Assembly (NCBI GenBank): GCA_910585725.1
Contig: CAJUFA010000011.1
Coordinates: 1 to 64,000, forward strand
DNA: 64,000 nt
Direction of reading: 5' to 3'
Source: an uncultured Dorea sp.
GTDB lineage: Bacteria; Bacillota; Clostridia; Lachnospirales; Lachnospiraceae
Shown: positions 58,431-64,000 of the stretch, in pieces
How the letters are laid out: each line of letters starts with the position of its first letter
How positions within the stretch are numbered: the stretch's first letter is position 1
Notes under the pieces: model-generated
The model's database searches: none
What the model saw: the letters and a program-made list of their open reading frames with translations, nothing else
What the model was told of the DNA's origin: nothing
Translations under genes and position numbers: made by a program

Positions 58431-60131
58431 TTGGTGGAAATATTCAAATATTTGACGGGTTTTTTAGAAGAAAAGGAAGAGAAAAACTGGAAAAGGTTCG
58501 CGGCTTTGGGAAGTATCCGGGCTGTGATAGATGTATTTGGATTTTATATGACTGTTTATTTTATCAACAAGATTTCGGGAGATCCTGAGCTGGCAGGAGG
58601 GCTTCGCGCCGCTGTAATACTGTTAATGTTTTTTTCAGAGGTAGTCATTGAACTGTATCGGTGCAGGATATCCAATCATTTTTTATATCATGGCGCGCAG
58701 CAGTTATCCATGAAGGTTTTTGAATTATTTGCAAAAGAGGATCTGGAACAGCATAACCAGAAAAGCGTTATGCAGGCATTGGAAATCGTGCGCAATGATA
58801 CAATGAAAAGCATGAGTATTATTCTGACTTTTGTAGGGTTGGGGGTTAATATTTTTACACTGGCTGGGTATGCGGCCATTCTGATATTTATTTCGAAATG
58901 GATCGGGATCGGGATAATTACCGGCGTGCTGTTTTTTATGCTTATAGTTGCGGTATGTTTCTTTTATCGCACACAGATGAAGATATATGGAGAAAAATGC
59001 AGAAAATACGCGATCAAAACGAATGCGCAGATAACTCTTGAATACGGTATTTTTGAAGAGTTAAAGGTCAGCGGATATGCCAAGCCTGTCCTGGCAAAGT
59101 ATTATGACGCAAGTATGGCTTACTCAAGGGAACAGAGCAGATATAGTTTGAAAAACGATATTATTGCGGTAGTTATGGGGCTTTGGGCGAAGGCGCTCAT
59201 GTTGATTATTTTTGTATCTCTCTTTTTATGGGGAATCGAGTTGTCAACTTTTATACCGGTTACGGTATATGTCTCGGCATTAAGCAGGATGACGACGTTG
59301 TCATACAATATCGTAGGCGGAATGAACAGCATAGAATTCTCCAAGAAGCCGTATGAAGAATTGAAAGACTGCCTGGATCGATATAAGGAACTAAAAAAAG
59401 AGGAAGAATCTCTTGCAAATATCCGGCAGAAGAAGGCGACATTAACAAAGGGCCTGTATGTACAAAATATGACGTTTGGGTATGGAGGCCGGGACAAGAT
59501 TTTTGAAAATGTATCGTTGGAACTTCCGGCGGGTTCTTCTATTGCGATTATTGGAACTTCCGGATCAGGGAAGACGACGTTTCTCGCCTTGATTCTGGGA
59601 CTTTTAAAACCTCAGACAGGAAATATATTGTATGATGATTATGATATCGTTGCGCAGTCAGACGCCGAAGGAGCGTGCAGAGCTAATATTGGAGAAATTG
59701 TCAGTTATATTCCGCAGGTGGTATATATGAACGGGGAGACTGTCCGTAATAACGTGGCGCTTTTGACAGAACAGGATAAGATTGATGACGAAAGGATTGT
59801 AGAATGCCTGAAATGCGCCCAGATATGGGAGGATGTCGTAAAGATGCCGGAAGGGATACATACTTTGATCGGTGAAAACGGGACGTCTGTTTCCGGAGGT
59901 CAACGTCAGAGGATTGCGCTGGCAAGAGCTTTATATAAGAAATTTGAACTGATGATCATGGATGAGGCAACCGCCGCCCTTGATATGGATACGGAGAAAG
60001 CAGTGATAGATTCCATCCGGCAAGTGAGAAAAGATAAGACGTTGCTGATTGTAACGCATCATAAGAGTCTTGCGGATGAATGTGATATAGTATATAAAAT
60101 ACAAGACCGAAATTTGGTTCGAGTAAGATAG
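58431..60131 (+). CDS. ABC exporter (half-transporter)
   Basis: A 566-residue MsbA-like half-transporter: six membrane segments (about 20-320) followed by an ATPase with Walker A GTSGSGKTT, signature VSGGQRQR, Walker B LMIMDEATAALD and the switch HH (VTHHKS). Such exporters flip lipid-linked glycans or move peptides. Among glycosyltransferases a PglK-like flippase role is plausible. TTG at 58431, 7 nt after GAGGAGAAGG, or GTG at 58434, begins the protein; the choice changes one residue. Confidence 0.88.
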   Translation: MVEIFKYLTGFLEEKEEKNWKRFAALGSIRAVIDVFGFYMTVYFINKISGDPELAGGLRAAVILLMFFSEVVIELYRCRISNHFLYHGAQQLSMKVFELFAKEDLEQHNQKSVMQALEIVRNDTMKSMSIILTFVGLGVNIFTLAGYAAILIFISKWIGIGIITGVLFFMLIVAVCFFYRTQMKIYGEKCRKYAIKTNAQITLEYGIFEELKVSGYAKPVLAKYYDASMAYSREQSRYSLKNDIIAVVMGLWAKALMLIIFVSLFLWGIELSTFIPVTVYVSALSRMTTLSYNIVGGMNSIEFSKKPYEELKDCLDRYKELKKEEESLANIRQKKATLTKGLYVQNMTFGYGGRDKIFENVSLELPAGSSIAIIGTSGSGKTTFLALILGLLKPQTGNILYDDYDIVAQSDAEGACRANIGEIVSYIPQVVYMNGETVRNNVALLTEQDKIDDERIVECLKCAQIWEDVVKMPEGIHTLIGENGTSVSGGQRQRIALARALYKKFELMIMDEATAALDMDTEKAVIDSIRQVRKDKTLLIVTHHKSLADECDIVYKIQDRNLVRVR

Positions 60132-60196
60132 AAAGATTTTAGCGGGTTAATTATTTCTGTATGGTTTTCATACGGAATAGAGAGGTTTACGAATCT

Positions 60197-61354
60197 ATGA
60201 TTGGAATGTTGACATTTCATTGGGCGGACGATTATGGCGCCATGCTGCAGGCATATGCGCTTAAGCGCTGTCTGGAGAGCTTTGACGCAGGGAAAGTAGA
60301 AGTTATCCCCTACGAGCCTGTTAAGCTGACAGGGCGGTATTGGTTATTGCCTGTCATAGGCGTTGAGACAAACAGAAAGATCAGATATTTTCCAGGATAT
60401 TATGGATTCATAAGGAACGTAACTCATCTTGGTACGTTCTTAAGAAGAAGAAAGAATATGCGCTGTTTTCGACGTATGTATCTGACCCGGGAACCGGCGG
60501 TAAGAAGAGCCTGCAGACTTTCATTGAAGAAGTATGCCCATGTCTTTATAGGAAGCGACCAGGTATGGAATCCGGAGATTACGGTTGGGCTGGATGATGC
60601 GTATATAGGAAATATCGGAGAGAAAGGCGATTGCAGATTGATCGCATACGGAGCCAGTTTTGGAAAGGATTTTCTGCCGGGTGAGTATCATGAGGATTTT
60701 GAAAATGCGGTTAATAGGAACTTTTCTGACATCTCTATGCGGGAGAAAAGCGCGGCGCCTTTTGTAAAGACTTTCTTTCACAGGCATATCACAGATGTTC
60801 TGGATCCTACATTTCTGCTTACGTCAAAAGAATGGAAGAGGATAGCAAGGCCGCCGAAACAAAAAGGGTATATTCTGTATATTTTTACGGAATACAATGC
60901 TCTGATGCATCAGTATTTACATGATTTGTCGGTGAAACTGGGAAAGAAAGTTATTCAGGTTACTATGCCGTGGATAGGTCGGAGAGAGAATTGGATAAGA
61001 CTTGAAGCAGAGAGCGGTCCTTCGGAATATATTGGCTTTTTTCAAAAGGCAGATTATGTAGTGACAAACTCTTTTCATGGCGCGGCTTTTTCTGTTTTAA
61101 TGGAAAAGAAATTTTTAGTATTCAGCCACAGTAATAAAAACGCACGGATAGAAAATCTTCTGGAAAGATTTGATCTGGAGTCTCGGCTCGTAGAAAGAGG
61201 AAAAATACCTTCGGAAGAAATAATGCTGAGGGATATTGACTGGGAACATGTGGGAAGACTTATGGAAAAGGAGCGGGAATCGTCGGCTGAATTCATAAAA
61301 AAGGGCTTGTCTATTGCGAAAAATTCGGCAATGACGCGGCGAATCAGAAATTAA
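60197..61354 (+). CDS. Polysaccharide pyruvyl transferase
   Basis: A 385-residue GT-B-like enzyme that adds a pyruvate ketal from PEP to a sugar. The start MIGMLTFHWADDYGAMLQAYAL is typical, with FIGSDQVWNPEIT, YGASFG, DPTFLL and VVTNSFHGAAFSVL further on. The product gains a negative charge, often an anchor for S-layer proteins. ATG at 60197 has GAGAGG upstream; the ATG at 60161 has no ribosome site. It lies in the common pairing with an F420-hydrogenase-beta-like gene, found here 1.8 kb downstream. Confidence 0.9.
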   Translation: MIGMLTFHWADDYGAMLQAYALKRCLESFDAGKVEVIPYEPVKLTGRYWLLPVIGVETNRKIRYFPGYYGFIRNVTHLGTFLRRRKNMRCFRRMYLTREPAVRRACRLSLKKYAHVFIGSDQVWNPEITVGLDDAYIGNIGEKGDCRLIAYGASFGKDFLPGEYHEDFENAVNRNFSDISMREKSAAPFVKTFFHRHITDVLDPTFLLTSKEWKRIARPPKQKGYILYIFTEYNALMHQYLHDLSVKLGKKVIQVTMPWIGRRENWIRLEAESGPSEYIGFFQKADYVVTNSFHGAAFSVLMEKKFLVFSHSNKNARIENLLERFDLESRLVERGKIPSEEIMLRDIDWEHVGRLMEKERESSAEFIKKGLSIAKNSAMTRRIRN

Positions 61355-62032
61355 ATGGGAATGCAGGATATGATTGGTAAAATCAGAAGGAGTGAATGGA
61401 ACTCGGCAGACAGAATAAAGAATTACGAATGGATGTTATTTAAAAAGAAGAGAATTAAAAGGTTAGATAACTCTGACTTTTCTATTATTGCTTCCAATTG
61501 TGTGGGTACAATTATGTATCATGATCTGGGAGTTCCATTTCTTTCTCCCACCATTAATTTGAGCATAGGGATGGATGATTTTATTCGGTTTGCCAGGAAT
61601 CCGAGGCCGTATCTGGAAGAAGAAATAGTAGAGATAAAGGATGGAAATGACTGTCCTGCAGGTATGGCGGGGGATATAAGGATTAATTTTGTACATTATG
61701 ATACTTTTGAAGAGGGCGTCCGGAAATGGCAGGAAAGGAAAAAGCGAATTAACTGGGACAATCTGTTTGTGATTGGTATGGAACGGGATGGATGCACTTA
61801 TGATACTATACAATGTTTTGATGAATTGCCGTATGAGAACAAAATAATATTGACGCATGTGAGATATCAGGAATTCTCGTCGGCGTACTACATCGGGGGA
61901 TTTGAAGAAAATGGAGAATTAGGTAATGTACTGGATTTTAAAAAACAGTTTTTGAGACGCAGATATTTGGATGATCTTGATTATGTTACATTTTTAAACT
62001 CAGGGGTTAAGAAACCGGCAAAGAAGCCATAA
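61355..62032 (+). CDS. DUF1919 family protein
   Basis: A 225-residue cytoplasmic protein of the DUF1919 type, seen in many polysaccharide loci. It carries FSIIASNCVGTIMYHDLGVPFLSPTINL near the start and a basic, degenerate C-terminus. The activity is unknown; the compact alpha/beta pattern suggests a transferase acting on the glycan. It starts directly after the pyruvyl transferase stop, with no good ribosome site, so coupling is likely. ATG at 61361 or 61370 are alternatives. Confidence 0.82.
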   Translation: MGMQDMIGKIRRSEWNSADRIKNYEWMLFKKKRIKRLDNSDFSIIASNCVGTIMYHDLGVPFLSPTINLSIGMDDFIRFARNPRPYLEEEIVEIKDGNDCPAGMAGDIRINFVHYDTFEEGVRKWQERKKRINWDNLFVIGMERDGCTYDTIQCFDELPYENKIILTHVRYQEFSSAYYIGGFEENGELGNVLDFKKQFLRRRYLDDLDYVTFLNSGVKKPAKKP

Positions 62033-62053
62033 GTATCGTATCCAAAGATTAAA

Positions 62054-63100
62054 ATGAATTCTCGGAATAACTTTGCGCCTGTATTTGCAAGACTTCGGGG
62101 ATATGTTAATAATGTAGGAGTGTGGGATGTGCTAAGAGAACAGGGATTCATAGAACAGGGATTCGTAGAAGGAAGGGTATCTCTGGTTACGCCAGTATTT
62201 AACGGAGAGTCTTATCTGCCCGGGATGTTGGAGTCTGTGCTGTGCCAGACCTATCCGCAGATGGAAGTGATTCTGGTGGACGACGGCTCGACAGACCAGA
62301 CGATTCAGGTTGCAGAGAGGTACAGGGAACGCTTTGTTAAGAGAGGTTATGATTATCGTATTGTTCATTCCGGTCATAAGAACGCGTCTGCGGCGATCAA
62401 TCAGGGACTGTCGTATGTGACAGGGGAATATCTGATCTGGCCGGACAGTGATGATGTGTTAGAATCGGAATCCGTAGAAAAAAGGGTAGAATTTCTTAAG
62501 AGGCATCCGCAGTACCAGTGCGTCAGGTCCTTATCATATTATTTTGATCCGATAACCGGGGAATCAAGAAAGGCGGAGGAACAGACGGGTAATTTATCCA
62601 ATGAGTATCTGTTTTGGGATATCTTAGAGTCGAAAACATTTGTCTGCTGCGGATGTTATATGATCAAATCAGAGCGCTTTTTCGCAATATTTCCGAAGCG
62701 TCATATACCGGAATATCCGGTAGGGCAGAATTTCCAGATGCTGCTTCCATATATGTTCCGGTATCGGTGTCCGACGATACGCGAACCATTATACGGGGTC
62801 TGCGTCAGGGAAGACAGCCATTCCAGAAGAGCATTGACACAGGCAGAGGAAGAGGAGAAATACCGGGACTATGAAAAACTGGTGGATGAGATCTCAGAGA
62901 TCTGCGGTATCCATGACACAGAATCACGGAGGCGGATAGTATGCTGGAAAGCAAGGCGGCGGTATATAATTTCAATGAAATACGGCCGTATCAATCAGGC
63001 TGCGCGCGCTTTATACTTGTTATGTAAGAATCGGGGATTAACAAAAGAACAGTTGGCGGAAACTTTTTGGGGAATATGGAATAAAGTTTTTCATTCATGA
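62054..63100 (+). CDS. GT2 glycosyltransferase with N-terminal extension
   Basis: A 348-residue GT-A enzyme. The fold begins only at about residue 40: VSLVTPVFNGESYLPGML, VDDGSTDQT, GHKNASAAINQGLSY, WPDSDD. The first 40 residues are an extension with a near-duplicated EQGFIEQGFVEG stretch. A Cys-rich CCGCYMI block near residue 197 is present. ATG at 62054 has a poor ribosome site. Confidence 0.88.
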   Translation: MNSRNNFAPVFARLRGYVNNVGVWDVLREQGFIEQGFVEGRVSLVTPVFNGESYLPGMLESVLCQTYPQMEVILVDDGSTDQTIQVAERYRERFVKRGYDYRIVHSGHKNASAAINQGLSYVTGEYLIWPDSDDVLESESVEKRVEFLKRHPQYQCVRSLSYYFDPITGESRKAEEQTGNLSNEYLFWDILESKTFVCCGCYMIKSERFFAIFPKRHIPEYPVGQNFQMLLPYMFRYRCPTIREPLYGVCVREDSHSRRALTQAEEEEKYRDYEKLVDEISEICGIHDTESRRRIVCWKARRRYIISMKYGRINQAARALYLLCKNRGLTKEQLAETFWGIWNKVFHS

Positions 63101-63140
63101 AATAAGGCTTATGAAAAGGCGGAGATTGAGAGGAACCGGG

Positions 63141-64000
63141 ATGGAATTGTATGCAAAGAGGGAGGAGTGCTGCGGGTGCGGAGCCTGTCTGAACGTTTGT
63201 CAGGCGCGTGCGATTCGGATGGTCAGGGATAAAGAGGGGTTTGATTATCCTCACATTGACAGTTCCGTATGCGTCCGCTGCGGCAGATGTAAAAAGGTAT
63301 GTCCGATAGAAAATTATACTTCTGAAAAGAATTGTAATCAATATCTGGGCGCCCGGGCGAAGGATGAGAAGATCAGATATTCTGGTTCTTCCGGGGGTGT
63401 ATTTCCCATCCTAGCAGGATATGTGCTGGAACGAAAAGGCGTAGTCTTTGGCGCGGGTTATAATGATCATATGGAAGTGATACACAGGGAAGCAGATGAT
63501 CTAAGTCAGCTTAAACAGATCAAGAGGACCAAGTATGTCCAGAGTAATATGCAGAAGATATTTCTTGATGTCAGACGGCGGCTGGAGGAAGAACGCTGGG
63601 TGTTATTCTGCGGCACGCCTTGTCAGGTCCATGGGCTTCGACTGTTCCTGGATCGGGAGTATGACAGGCTGATCGTTGTTGATCTGGTATGTTACGGCGT
63701 CCCGTCGCCGGGGATCTGGAAAGACTATGTAGCGTATCTGGAGAAAAAACATCACGGGAAGATGACGGATTTCTCTTTCCGGGATAAAAGAAACAGGGAT
63801 CATGGCCATTCACGTTCCTTTGTGATCAATGATAAGGAATATACAGAATCAATTTACGGTGATCCGTACTGCATGTTGTATTTCCGCAATTATACTCTGC
63901 GTCCATCGTGCTATCAATGTAGATTTTGTACTGTGGAAAGAAGCAGTGATCTTACGATCGGTGATTTCTGGGGGATTGAAAAATGCAGGCCGGATATGGA
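63141..64000 (+). CDS. F420-hydrogenase beta-like Fe-S protein (partial)
   Basis: The gene is cut by the window end; 286 codons are seen. Two ferredoxin-type clusters open it: CCGCGACLNVC and CVRCGRCKKVC. The FrhB-like part follows: YSGSSGGVFPILAGYVLE, CGTPCQVHGLR, LVCYGVPSPGIW, RDHGHSRSF, and further Cys pairs, CYQCRFC. Proteins of this group in bacterial polysaccharide loci are probably flavin-linked reductases of unknown substrate, not F420 enzymes. ATG at 63141 after GAGAGG; ATG at 63111 is in frame upstream. Confidence 0.88.
   Translation, partial: MELYAKREECCGCGACLNVCQARAIRMVRDKEGFDYPHIDSSVCVRCGRCKKVCPIENYTSEKNCNQYLGARAKDEKIRYSGSSGGVFPILAGYVLERKGVVFGAGYNDHMEVIHREADDLSQLKQIKRTKYVQSNMQKIFLDVRRRLEEERWVLFCGTPCQVHGLRLFLDREYDRLIVVDLVCYGVPSPGIWKDYVAYLEKKHHGKMTDFSFRDKRNRDHGHSRSFVINDKEYTESIYGDPYCMLYFRNYTLRPSCYQCRFCTVERSSDLTIGDFWGIEKCRPDM

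Noticed and set aside
58400..58588. 62-codon frame at the start of the ABC exporter gene
   Set aside because: Out of frame with the exporter and overlapping it; no independent support.

Overview
The window reads as chromosomal DNA of a spore-forming, anaerobic Gram-positive bacterium of the Clostridia, most likely Lachnospiraceae. The case rests on sporulation genes (cotJA, cotJB, spoVD-like, spoIIGA, sigE, sigG), a Clostridia-type mra/fts cluster, strong AGGAGG ribosome sites and protein sequences of that style. The species cannot be named from the sequence alone. No rRNA, tRNA or CRISPR array was seen.

Region 1 (1-1100): the right end of an inserted element abuts a cotJC gene cut after codon 31. 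Intact cotJB and cotJA lie upstream, all on the minus strand. The element end carries a strong hairpin and a 55-codon gene.

Region 2 (1180-15810), plus strand: a SEDS glycosyltransferase, a DegV lipid-binding protein and a small membrane protein. Then comes the division and cell-wall cluster mraZ-rsmH-ftsL-PBP-spoVD-like-mraY-murD-ftsW-divIB-ftsZ, headed by a MraZ operator made of 10-bp repeats. murG, murE and murF are not in the cluster.

Region 3 (15810-20700): spoIIGA-sigE behind a Spo0A-type promoter, a beta-CASP metallo-hydrolase, then sigG. Together these are the first mother-cell and the late forespore sigma factors.

Region 4 (20700-36900): housekeeping genes: a HAD phosphatase, pth-mfd, a PrsA-like foldase, yqeY, an NfeD/SPFH membrane pair, a LytTR two-component system, ispF, a GNAT enzyme, a DedA protein and an OmpR-type two-component system.

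Region 5 (36900-64000): an orphan promoter-terminator unit of about 180 nt, then a leader with a terminator and a competing pairing. Behind it runs a long, tightly packed polysaccharide operon that leaves the window. It starts with a Gram-positive Pel-type set. The PelD-like protein carries a pseudo-SDR, membrane segments, GAF and a degenerate GGDEF domain with an intact RxxD c-di-GMP site. PelE-like, PelA-like DUF2194, PelF and PelG proteins follow. The operon continues with glycosyltransferases, two DUF4832-type proteins, a large membrane protein, a Stealth phosphotransferase, a flippase, an ABC exporter, a pyruvyl transferase, a DUF1919 protein and an Fe-S F420-hydrogenase-beta-like protein. 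The likely picture is a c-di-GMP-gated exopolysaccharide made together with, or next to, a phosphate- and pyruvate-decorated surface polymer.
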